Below are positions 55,118-64,000 of a DNA stretch of 64,000 nucleotides, in pieces (positions within the stretch are counted from its first letter, which is position 1; every line of letters begins with the position of its first letter). A program made the translations under genes and the position numbers. Below the pieces are notes generated by a model, which worked only from the letters and a program-made list of their open reading frames with translations, was not told the DNA's origin and did not search any database. The stretch is taken from positions 17,909,356 through 17,973,355 of the forward strand of contig NC_049994.1 of the NCBI RefSeq assembly GCF_000003815.2. The letters are read 5' to 3'. This stretch comes from Branchiostoma floridae (taxonomy: Eukaryota; Chordata; Leptocardii; Amphioxiformes; Branchiostomatidae).

Positions 55118-55386
55118 TTGCGTAAACACACATACAAACACACACACACACATACACACATACATACAGACACACATTTACACACACGCGCACGTGTGTT
55201 CGTGTGCGTGTGTGTATGTGCGCGCAGACACACACACACACACACAAATACTTACATACGCGCGTGTATGTGTATGTGTTCGTGTGTGTGTGTACGCGCG
55301 CATACAGACACACACACACACACACACTCACTCACACAGACACGCAAACAAACACACACACAGACACACACACAAACACACACACA

Positions 55387-55434
<48 letters not shown>
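55118..55434. repeat. CA/TG microsatellite with CG-containing segments
   Basis: About 315 bp of alternating purine-pyrimidine DNA. CACACGCGCACGTGTGTTCG and GTGTGTACGCGCGCATACAG interrupt long (CA)n runs. The frames over it are not genes. Confidence 0.95.
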
Positions 55435-55435
<1 letters not shown>

Positions 55436-55651
55436 TACGATCCGTCCCTACCCCACACCGGCGAACACAAGGCACCAAACCAGACATAGACTAGCTATTG
55501 TCCTTGAAGTAAACACTATAATTATTCAGCATCACCTTTGAGTTTCCAGAGACTAAACCACCTTTATTACTAAGCTGCACAGGTAAGGCCTGTCTTACAC
55601 TCCTTTACAAACATCTTACATGGACGCAAGTTTTGTCCTGGGGTCGTTATA

Positions 55652-55836
55652 CCCCCCTCACATTAGGCGCGATTTGATCGGACGACGAGTCTGTGAGCTC
55701 TTATTTACGAGGAGGCATGACCCTGATGCCGACGAAGAAATGGCAGAGTTCCCCCTTCCCGTCAGGGTCATGCCTCCTCGTAATTTAGAGCTCGCAGACT
55801 CGTCGACCGATCGAATCGCGCCTAATGTGAGGGGGC
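55652..55836. mobile_element. Perfect-arm hairpin MITE, GGCGCGATT family
   Basis: Arms of about 80 bp: CCCCCCTCACATTAGGCGCG then ATTTGATCGG ... TTTACGAGGAGGCATGACCC on the left, inverted on the right. TA on both sides. It is the intact relative of 37050-37195. Confidence 0.9.
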
Positions 55837-55852
55837 TATTGGCATAAGTACA

Positions 55853-56280
55853 CGTTGTGTACCCCACAAAGTCAAGTTGTATAAACAAGGCATCACAGAC
55901 ACTGACAGATGCCTGTCATGTAACTCTGTGGACTACGTTGAACACTTTTTTTATGAGTGTAAATGTGTAAAGCCTTTATGGGCACATGTCGAAAAACTGT
56001 ATTGTATAAGTTATGGTACATCTTTATCATTAGACTTGCTTCATGTCATTTCTGGCTATAAGCTCTATAACATTGTCAAATTTCAGTAACATGTTGATAA
56101 AGATTCATGGGAAACACACCATTTCAAACTACAAATACGGAAAGTATGTTGGAACAATAACGTCACTTTTTGAGCAAGAGTGTGTACTGAGAGGTGTTTT
56201 TTGACTCTCTGTAACATCTGTGTAACATTGTAAATAAATAATAAAGTCCATGGCTACGGACCATGGGAAGATCTTTAAAA
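55853..56280 (+). mobile_element. Non-LTR retroelement 3' end (zinc-binding tail)
   Basis: A frame encodes KQGITDTDRCLSCNSVDYVE then HFFYECKCVKPLWAHVEKL. C-x2-C...H-x4-C...LW is the terminal motif (zf-RVT) of L1-like and related elements. The 3' end has GTAAATAAATAATAAAGTCC. It begins 16 bp after the hairpin at 55652-55836. Confidence 0.75.
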
Positions 56281-56289
56281 AAAAGTACA

Positions 56290-56640
56290 CGTTGATAGGG
56301 TCAGAACCCAGAGACCATGAGTTCGAATACAGAACGTGCAACTGATCTTGTGACTTCACCAATCTGTAGACCCAGAGGTCCTGTGTTAGAACCCTGTCAT
56401 GCAACTGATCTTGTGTCATTGGTATAGGCACTGTTAAAACATGACTTCATCTAGGTGTAAGTCCAGAGGTCCTGGGTTCGAATCCTACCATACTACTAAT
56501 GTTGTGTTCTTGAGACATGCACTTTATGTGACTTCACCTAGGTACAAACATGGGTGCCTGACTTCGGTTGTGGAAAAACAAGGCAGTGGAAAGAGAGGGT
56601 TGGGTCTGACGTCTCGCCTCCAAATGTTGTGTCCTATGTA
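56290..56640 (+). mobile_element. tRNA-derived SINE with repeated box B
   Basis: AGTTCGAATAC, GTTAGAACCC and GGGTTCGAATCC occur at successive intervals with CCAGAGGTCCT-type lead-ins. The body CACCTAGGTACAAACATGGG then TGCCTGACTTCGGTTG matches 58560-58740. It may be two or three partial copies. Confidence 0.6.
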
Positions 56641-56674
56641 ACAGTGGTGTTCAAGTACTGCCTATCGTCCTTGC

Positions 56675-56765
56675 CCAGGGGCACTAGTGCTTTTGTGGCG
56701 ACAACGATAGCGGTCATGAGTTGTAATCTGCCGACCCCGGTTCGATCCCGGGTAGGGGGCATGTT
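56675..56765 (+). other. tRNA-like T arm, probably SINE or tRNA pseudogene
   Basis: CCCCGGTTCGATCCCGGGTA forms a perfect five-base T stem with a seven-base loop. The 5' part does not pair with the following AGGGGGCA as an acceptor stem, so a working tRNA is not supported. Confidence 0.4.
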
Positions 56766-57026
56766 GTTTCTTTCTGTTCTACTCGCCCCTCTGGTTGTTT
56801 CACCTAGACAAAGTGGATCAACAACTTACTGCTGACTCTACAACCTTAAAAAGGCTATGGGACTGCCTTTAACTTTACCTACTTATCCGTAACTAAGTTA
56901 GCGGATGTAGAAACAGCGGGTCAGGCCAGAAGACGGTCGCAGTTAAGCGGCTTTTCGGGAAAATTAGTTCAATTGATTTTTCTCGGAAGACCGGATGCAA
57001 GAAGGCGAACTTTTGCGCAGTCTTAA

Positions 57027-57374
57027 AGCCCCGTTTACAAATCAATAATTCAGCTCGGCCGACTTGTCAGCGAGCTCCAAGTGGGCATTTTCGGCCGGAG
57101 TATGACCGGCATTTGGGCGATTACGCGGGCCTCGGGCAACTTTCAACAGCTCGTCCGTTGGGATTTAAACCTCCATGTGATGTCAGTTGTGCACCAAAAA
57201 AGCAGGAAAGACAATGACTTGAACTTTCCGGAGGGAAACACCGAGCCCCGTCCATTTGTGACGGTGCAGATTATTTGATAAAAAGTAAAGCCGATGCTCG
57301 GGTGATGTTGATTGTCGGCGAGCTCTGACCGATCTACACATTCGGCCGGCGTCCGCATGAATTGTAAACGGGGC
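57027..57374. mobile_element. TTAA-flanked MITE with GCCCCGTTTAC ends
   Basis: AGCCCCGTTTACAA and TTGTAAACGGGGC are inverted. TTAA lies on both sides (57023-57026 and 57375-57378). Inside, TCGGCCGACTTGTCAGCGAG faces CGGCGAGCTCTGACCGA. No transposase. Confidence 0.75.
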
Positions 57375-57861
57375 TTAAGTGACTCGTAAAGTGGATTCGG
57401 GCGAGTAAAGTTTCTATGTACTTGGCTTGCCCGATAGGACAAGTGAATCTTAGAAAACGTGTCCAACACTGGTCACATGGTTGTTGGTTTAGCTTTGGTC
57501 ACCTTAACATTGATTAATCAATTTATCGATTCCTCTAGTTTCTCAAATTTCTTTCATCTTTATCTTCCTACTCTAACCCTTGGTGACATGGACGTTTGCT
57601 GTTTATTTTATTGAACTATAATTGTTCGCCGTATCTTTTGTTGGTGATAACAAAGCAAACCAGTTATCTTAGCTAAATTTTCATTGTTTAAAACCGCTGG
57701 CTGCTCAGGCGTTGGTCGTTTGTTGTGCGACAAAAAAAAGTCTCATTAATATTTCAAACGAATGTTGTTTTGTTTTCTTTCAAGTCAATTTTTTTATCAT
57801 GAGGCATTATTCAAGTCAATAGATTATATAGATCCAACCAATTTCACGCTGAATGGTTTCC

Positions 57862-58182
57862 AGGGCTCGAAATCCGTTTTTCTGCATAACATTCAAAATT
57901 ACCTGCACCAGACAAGTTTTACCTGCACCACTCTGAATTTAGGACGTATGGATCATACTTAAATTGTTATGGAACCATTGCTCCTTTTTTTCTTTATACT
58001 TTATAGGTGGTTACATTCAATGCAGCTAATGACAACCCACATACACCTACGTCATAGGACATTCATGTATAAAACCCGGTACATGGACCAGTGCAGGTTA
58101 GGTGCAGGTAGACACCAGAAATACCTGCACAGCTCCAATTTTACCTGCACTAACCTGCATATGCAGGTGGTATTTCGAGCCC
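57862..58182. mobile_element. hAT-like MITE with exact 8-bp duplication
   Basis: AGGGCTCGAAAT and ATTTCGAGCCC are the ends. TGGTTTCC occurs at 57854-57861 and 58183-58190. Repeated TACCTGCAC words fill the interior near both ends. Confidence 0.8.
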
Positions 58183-58555
58183 TGGTTTCCATTCGTAGGA
58201 AAAGGGCCTGAGTACCCGCAAAAATACTCGGCCAACTACACCTTATTATAATTACTTTTGCCATGTTTTAAGATAGGACAAAATCAATACATGTGTATGC
58301 ACTGGGGAATGATACATAATCGATCTATTCGTATTTAACAATGGTGTTGTTCCATACAGGGGTTACTCTAAATCTTCATTACATGTAGGAGTTATATGAA
58401 GAGTGTGTTCTTTCGGCAAGGTATATATAATTCGTTACGATGAATGAATAAGCACTTGATCTTCCTTCCCTTACTACCCTGGCATGTCTTATGAAGCGAT
58501 ATATATTTCTGAAAATTAGATATTTGCATAGATATTTTCGCGCCAAGTAGATTAC

Positions 58556-58790
58556 ATACGTGGGGTCATGTGACATAATTGCAGGGTGCTTGATAGGTCT
58601 TGGGTTCAAATCCTGCCATGCTACCGAACTTGTGCCGTTAGGAAAGGCACTTTACACGACATACGTTCCTCACTCCACATAAGGGTAAAAATGGGTACCT
58701 GACTTCGGTTGGGGAGGTAAAAGGCAGTGGAAGGAGAGGGATGGGCTCCACCTTCCAATACCGCGCCCTAGACACAGTACATAACAACCC
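58556..58790 (+). mobile_element. tRNA-derived SINE
   Basis: GGTCTTGGGTTCAAATCCTG (box B) then GCACTTTACACGACATACGT, CCTCACTCCAC, AATGGGTACCTGACTTCGGT then TGGGGAGG. The best-preserved member of the family in the window. Confidence 0.75.
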
Positions 58791-59487
58791 GCTGAAAAAG
58801 GCTATGAAAAGACCCTTTTTACATGACAAAGATTTATTTATTATCATTCCTCAAAAGTACGTAGGCAGGGGGAGCTATACAAGCCTCCCTGAATTGGGTA
58901 CAATGTGTACAATAATTTTACTAAACAGTCATAGTCGAAACGTTAAACATACACGCTATGTGCTATGCAGAATTGTTATACAGTCTGAGGGCACAGTGCA
59001 CGAAAGACTGCTTCAGTCTTTTCGTTCTGGCAAATGGCACTGAGATGTTCTGACTGTTTCTTAGTGTTCTTCCAGTAGATGACAGTCTCTGGGCGGGCAC
59101 CGGGTCATGTAGTGGGTGTTCAGGGTGCAGCATTGCCTTTTACACCACCTGTTTTGATATGTTGCTAGTGTACGACAGTTGAATTCAACAGAAACAAAAA
59201 CGCATTTTCGTCTCATCGTGTCTTCTTTCTGTGTTGACTATAGGAAACAGCTCACTGTCCCTATGTCCTTAAGGCTTAGTACTACTTATAGCTAACCTTT
59301 ACCTTAAGATTAGATTTAATCTGAAGTCATGAGTTCCCACGGAAAGACAGAAGAAACTCTCTGTCTCTCAAATACCGGTATTTACCGCCACACAGGACAT
59401 CTGTTTGTGTAATTTTAATCGGTAACAAGAAGTTAATGACCCGAGAAGATCCGATCTGGTCTTCCCTTCCCCGAGGCTGTGGCTCTA
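58791..59487. other. Non-genic stretch
   Basis: Frame 58741-59043 begins inside the SINE and has no features. No repeat pair or exon seen. Confidence 0.4.
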
Positions 59488-59715
59488 CTCTCCAAGCAGA
59501 GGTTAGGCTCCGGCTGTTTTTTAAAACATTTTTTAGTCGATTTTATCTGGCTTTCTATTTTGTCATATTTCTTGAAGTCCGACAGCCAAACAATTTTGAC
59601 AATACAAGATACTATACAAACTAGAAAGACCGATAAAAACGACTAAAGAAATGTAAAAAACAACCAAAACACCATAAACAAAAAAACAGGCGGAGCCTAA
59701 CCTCTGCTTGGAGTG
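59488..59715. mobile_element. Foldback MITE, CTCTCCAAGCAGAGG family, copy 3
   Basis: CTCTCCAAGCAGAGGTTAGG and CCTAACCTCTGCTTGGAGTG, TA on both sides. The arms keep TTTAGTCGATTTTATCTGGC. The centre is expanded compared with 41321-41510. Confidence 0.85.
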
Positions 59716-59905
59716 TAGTAACTCTACCAGACTACAGAAACTGAGCAGATAGGACGGCTAGCCTCCACCAGGCCTTCCTACGAGGGTACGGAGATCGTAG
59801 AATTCGGCAAAAAGCCGGGAAATTGTCCAGGGGAGTCAGTCCATGCTAAAAATAAAGTCCCTCCGAGGAGTTGGTCGGCCGCCCAGGAGGGGAAACATCA
59901 ACCTA

Positions 59906-60216
59906 AAGGTGGGGTCACACATGCGTATATATTCAAGTCCGTTTGAGGTGCGTATGAAGCTCTTCGTCTCTACCAGGCTCCACAGGTCGCGGGAAAAATA
60001 GAACAAATTGGACAAATATAGATACATAACACGTCAGATGAGTTAGCTGATTGAGAAGTATGGTTAGTGACCCAGCTAACTTCGCTGACATGTTACCTGT
60101 TTACGTTTGTCCAATTTCTAATATTTTTCCAACGACCTGTGGGGCCTGGTGGAGGTAAATACTCCCATGCGCGCCTCATACGGACTTAAATATATACGCA
60201 CGTGTGACCCCACCTT
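59906..60216. mobile_element. Middle MITE of the nest (AAGGTGGGGTCACAC)
   Basis: AAGGTGGGGTCACACATGCG then TATATATTCAAGTCCG is mirrored by CGGACTTAAATATATACGCA then CGTGTGACCCCACCTT. TA lies on both sides. Its centre is replaced by the inner element. Confidence 0.85.
59968..60154. mobile_element. Inner MITE of the nest
   Basis: CTCTACCAGGCTCCACAGGT then CG faces CGACCTGTGGGGCCTGGTGG then AG. Both ends carry the CTCTACCAGGC-type terminus. Inner repeats AACAAATTGGACAAA and TTTGTCCAATTTCTA pair. Confidence 0.8.
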
Positions 60217-60311
60217 TAGCTTGGACTAACTCCCCTGGCCAATTTCCCGATAATTTACCAAATTCTGCGATCCCAGTACCCCCGTAGGAGGGCCTATTGG
60301 AGGCTGGAACA

Positions 60312-60498
60312 TAGTCTCCAAGCAGACGTATCAGCTGAGTGAAAAAAAAAGAAGAATTTGGACAGATAAGTTGCCATGGGATTTAAGTCAGTCTTTTGCG
60401 GTCTATCTAGGCCAATTAACTCCTACAAGAATTTTATTCCTAACTTGGCCAAAGTCCCTATTACTATCAACCAGGCCGGAGTGTGGTAGAGACTAAAT
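60312..60498. mobile_element. MITE, GGCCAAGTTAGGAAT family, copy 3 (inverted)
   Basis: TCTCCAAGCAGACGTATCAG then CTGAGTG, GGCCAATTAACTCCTAC and ATTCCTAACTTGGCCAAAGT are the reverse of 53511-53668. It follows the nest directly. Confidence 0.75.
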
Positions 60499-60509
60499 AG
60501 CTATAGAAC

Positions 60510-60895
60510 ATATCTGATAACTTTATTGCACAACAATTGTACGAGGTACAAAGTATGGCATCTACATAACTACAGTTCTATAGCTTAACTAACTAATACA
60601 GGAGTTGTAGTATGGGATAAGCTTCCTACAATCATTGGAAGCTTTTACAATCAGTTGAGGAGTTTCTAATATCCAAACCTTCTTTGATATATTTTCCTAT
60701 ATCTGCCATGCAGGGATTGTCACATGTCATGATATATTTGAATTTGCACTTCAGGTCCATTGAGATAAATCCTTGTGTATAAAAGGACAACCTTCTGTAT
60801 AGAGAATTGCGTATTTAAGAATATTTGGGACATACAATCATAAAGTGATATTCGTCTTCAATTAGTTCTGGACAGAATGGACATACAACATGTAG
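60510..60895 (-). mobile_element. Non-LTR retroelement 3' end, copy 2
   Basis: Collinear with 22875-23285 (for example TATATTTTCCTATATCTGCC then ATGCAGGGATTGTCACATG). The zinc-binding reading is present on the minus strand with small indels. It breaks off at GTCCATTCTGTCCAGAACTA in the same region as copy 1. Confidence 0.75.
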
Positions 60896-60999
60896 GATTG
60901 CCAAAGAAACAATGATTTGTGGTAGGTCACATCGAGGTTTAATGAGCCGCAACGAATCGTCCAGGCCTGTCGCTCCCGGCGTCGGCTCTCTCTCCGCGC

Positions 61000-61065
61000 C
61001 CAGGTGATCAGGTCACCTGTCGTGTCGGCAGGTGAGGTCGGCTGAGCACAGACACACCTGGACAG
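61000..61065. promoter_or_regulatory. CAGGTG/CACCTG E-box cluster
   Basis: CAGGTG at 61001 and 61029 and CACCTG at 61014 and 61055, within 60 bp. AGGTGATCAGGTCACCT is a near-palindrome. This is the core bound by ZEB/Snail and E-protein factors. No target gene is evident in the window. Confidence 0.3.
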
Positions 61066-61089
61066 GTAAGGGGAACACCAAAGGGCGCA

Positions 61090-62029
61090 CAGGTAACCTT
61101 CAAGCAGATGTTGGGGAGGACGATTGTAGTGTTATTATGACATTTCTCGTTGTTGTTACTAAGACGTCCAAAAGTCATAAAAATTACTTCATCGCATTTT
61201 CGTCTTATTTTGTCTTCCTTTCTGTACTGACACCTCCCAAACATTTGACTTTCGTAAATTTCTTTCTTTCTTTTCTGACTTTTGCGCGTAGTTCAAAAGC
61301 ACAACAGGTAGATAGATGGGTGCCTACGTCACCCCTTTATCCGTGACGTCACCAGTCATGTGAACCACCACATGTCCAGCCATGTGCTGCTACAGTCGGA
61401 CTTTACTCGTGGTATTATCTCCCTCAAACTTAATATCAATTCTTTTAAAGACGTCCCCGGGCGGGAAAACTTAAATATGATGCAAGCGGGGGGGGGGGGG
61501 TGTTTATTTTTTTAATATTGAATTTTAATATTGAATTCATTTCTTTCATTCATAATTCTATGAACATGACAAAGTTTATTTTACGACAGGTGTAGGAATG
61601 TGGTCCTTAGCAGCTTCTAGACTTGTGAAAAATCATTACTTGTCATTTGCCAAACTAGTAGACGCTTTAGCGTGCTCAATTTGTTCGTACGGCTGAACTA
61701 GCTAAGACTGATCGATGATTGTTTGAGTAGTCGCAGACATAAACACTGAACCCGTGTATAAAACCATCGTTAGAAACAGTCAACTTACTGTGTCCTACTT
61801 TTGCCTGTCAGCAAACAGGTGAGCATGCGGGTCACGTGAATGTCACGTGAATAGCCACCTGTCGCTGGGCAGAAGTTCTTTTTTCTTTAAGAATCTCATT
61901 TCTCTTAACCGCGATTGTACTTCGACCTCGCTATACTAGGTTTGTATAACCTTTGATTCCATAGCCCATTGAAATGTCATACAGAATATAAAGTTATGAC
62001 TGAAAATAAAAACACACACACACACACAA
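61090..62029. other. Non-genic stretch
   Basis: A run of 12 G at about 61489-61500, two CACGTG sites (61833, 61844) and a short (CA)n at 62012-62028. One loose TTCAAGCAGATGTTGGGGAG terminus at 61090. No gene found. Confidence 0.4.
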
Positions 62030-62870
62030 TGCTTAAACGACTCGTGTTGTAAAGTTAAAAAAGACACTTTCTGCATGAAAAGGTTTGCAGCAAACGTTAC
62101 TCACTTACACCTGTTTTAAGTTGAAAGACACTGCATGCGCGAAAGGACAAAGCGCTAGTTCATACATAATGTCACTACAGTACAACACAACATGTATTAA
62201 AACACCCCTCTCATGTTGTGTGTGTTCCTGTTGATTGTAATCGCAGCGTGCTCACTTATTAAACTGTCTAAAGTCAAAAGCCGGATTGCAACAAATATTA
62301 CTCACTCTTGTTTTAAAGTTACCGTCTGCACGAAATGACAAAGAGTTTCATATCAGTATTATCACTGGTTTATACATAATGTAAATACACTACTAAAACA
62401 TGCACTTTCACAACACGAACATTACGTTGTGTGTTCCTGTCGATTGTAATCGCCGCGTACTCACTTATTAAACTGTCTAAACTCAGACTCAAGTAGTAAG
62501 GATGGCAGCAGACGTTACTCACTTACTCTTGTTCTTAAGTTTAAAGACACTGTCTGCACCAAAGGACAGTGTAAATAAGACCCAACCTGTACTAAAATAT
62601 GCAGTTTACCCATAGATCTCTCACGAACTTTACGTTGTGTGTTCTCGTCTATTGTAATCGCCACGTACTCACTTATTTAACTCAGACTCAAGTCGCAAGC
62701 ACGGCAGCAAACGTTACTCCCTTACTCTTGTTCTAAGTTTAAAGACACTGTCTGCACCCAGCCTGTACTAAAATATGCAGTTTACAAATTTATCTCTCAC
62801 GAACATTACGTTGTGTGTTCCCGTCCATTGTAATCTCCGCGTACTCACTTATTAAACTGTCTAACCTCCA
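62030..62870. repeat. About 200-bp tandem repeat, four or five units
   Basis: TGTGTTCC(T/C)GT(T/C)GATTGTAATCGC then (C)GCGTACTCACTTATTAAACT recurs at about 62220, 62432, 62637 and 62812. Between are ACGTTACTC(A/C)CTTAC and AAAGACACTGTCTGCACC. A degraded unit begins near 62040. Confidence 0.8.
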
Positions 62871-62980
62871 TCCATCTCCATCAACATGCCACTCTGCCTG
62901 GAGAGCAAAGTACGAACGTTCCGAGCCACTCAGACAACGCAAACCTACGCCCACGCACGCCACTTTACTATAGTGCATTT

Positions 62981-63760
62981 ACATGTTTGTTATACACAGT
63001 TTGTCAGAACGTTAAAGTTTGGAAGGTGGTAATGACCATGTCCTTAGCAGCAGCCTGGGTACCGCCTGGGTACCACCCGGATAGTAGTTCGCTCCGACGT
63101 GTATTATACACTATAAACAGTCGCTTCTACATACACTATATAGCTATATACAGTCGCTTCTCTGCTATAACGTCGGGTACCAGAAGCGAACCTATATGGG
63201 AGTGAACTACTACCCGAATGGTGCCCAGGCTGGCTTTTATATGTTTGTTGTACACAGTTTGTCAGAAAGTTAAAGTTTGGAAGGTGGTAGGGAAATGACC
63301 ATATCCTTAGCAGTAGCCTGGGTACCATCCGGATAGTAGTTCGCTCCGACGTGTATTATATACGCTATAAACAGTCGCTTCTACAATGTAGCTCCGACTT
63401 GTATCATGACATACACTATATAGCTATATACAGTCGCTTCTCTGCTATAACGTCGGGTACCAGAAGCGAACCTATATGGGAGTGAACTACTACCCGAATG
63501 GTGCACAGGCTAAGATTTACATGTTTGTTGTACACAGTTTGTCAGAAATCTAAAGTTTGAAAGGTGGTAGGGAAATGACCATATCCTCAGCAGTAGCCTG
63601 GATACCATCCTGATAGTAGTTCGCTCCGACGTGTATTATAAACTGTCGCTTCTAGCTATATAGACTTTTCTTACTACCCGAATGGTAGCCAGGCTAGCAT
63701 TTACATGTTTGTTGTACACAGTTTGTCAGAAAGCTAAAATTTGGAAGTAAGTTCCTTGGG
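62981..63760. repeat. Satellite with a foldback in each unit, four units
   Basis: Units start with ACATGTTTGT(T/G)(A/G)TACACAGTTTG at about 62981, 63239, 63519 and 63703 (pitch 258, 280 and 184). In each, AGCCTGG(G/A)TACCATCCGGA then TAGTAGTTCGCTCC is mirrored by GGAGTGAACTACTACCCGAA then TGGTGCCCAGGCT. The foldback ends resemble the TAGCCTGG ends of 21076-21484. Confidence 0.85.
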
Positions 63761-63849
63761 GAATGGCCATATCCTCCCAGACGTAATGATTAGTAGCAGT
63801 TACCAAACTACACACCGACAGTCCGACCCATGGCACAGACCAATCAGAC

Positions 63850-64000
63850 AACGGACGCACTTACGAAAGCGCGACTAGAAACGAACCAACGAGTCAGCGA
63901 ATCAACCAACTAACCGACGAACATACGGACGAAACAACAAACAAAACAACCAACCGACCGACGAACAAACTGACGAACGTACAAACCCAAAACCCAACGA
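63850..64000. repeat. ACCGACGAAC-like low-complexity tail
   Basis: Loose repeats of ACCGACGAAC, AACCAACGA and ACAAAC run off the end of the window, with almost no T. It may be the start of a larger satellite block. Confidence 0.6.

Larger units (their letters stand above)
59761..60304. mobile_element. Outer TAGCC-type MITE of a three-level nest
   Basis: GCCTCCACCAGGCCTTCCTA then CGAGGGTACGGAGATCGTAG faces CGATCCCAGTACCCCCGTAG then GAGGGCCTATTGGAGGC. Related to 18382-18573. It is split by 59906-60216. Confidence 0.75.

Noticed and set aside
54202-55541. Several frames of 70-137 codons over simple repeats
   Set aside because: They are translations of GAGA/ACAG and CA/TG microsatellites.
56680-56762. 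A working tRNA gene at the perfect T arm
   Set aside because: The acceptor stem has no matching 5' strand and the D arm is unclear.

Overview
The window reads as nuclear DNA of an invertebrate deuterostome, most likely a lancelet (Branchiostoma). The reasons are small intron-containing genes with GT-AG junctions, tandem TPR/nucleotidyltransferase genes of a kind expanded in amphioxus, two PRR15-like genes, and a very high density of MITEs, tRNA-derived SINEs and CR1/L1-like retroelement ends. There is no bacterial gene organisation. The species call is inference (about 0.75).

Layout. 1-2100: a hAT-like MITE (422-737), then the decayed 3' end of a non-LTR retroelement. 2059-6540 (minus): gene A, a three-exon TPR/nucleotidyltransferase gene cut short at the retroelement boundary. 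7680-8930 (plus): the last exons of a chimaerin-like RhoGAP, whose terminal exon is present in five tandem copies. 8940-9900: a degenerate array of ATTGG and TCATGTGAC motifs. 10772-11175: a Harbinger-like MITE. 11333-16795 (minus): gene B, the full-length paralogue of A (predicted 1451 aa, 14 kinesin-light-chain-type TPRs), with related 5' exon-like sequences up to 19045. 17-39 kb: no convincing protein gene; it holds MITEs, tandem duplications, SINEs, retroelement ends and a 3.5-kb foldback element (27958-31432) flanked by TTAA. 39211-46437 (plus): two PRR15-like genes. 46.4-64 kb: tandem duplications of about 180-200 bp, simple repeats, nested MITEs and a terminal satellite whose unit contains a foldback.

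How it fits together. A and B share exon order and phases, so they arose by tandem duplication and then diverged: A lost the TPR array, the ancestral start codon and part of exon 2, while B kept everything. Both keep the G-S...D-x-E nucleotidyltransferase motif. The rest of the window is shaped by recurring repeat families: TA-flanked hairpins ending in TCTCCAAGCAGA, hairpins beginning TAGCC that sit between 9-bp duplications, and gene-free tandem duplications. All statements rest on reading the sequence; no searches were run.
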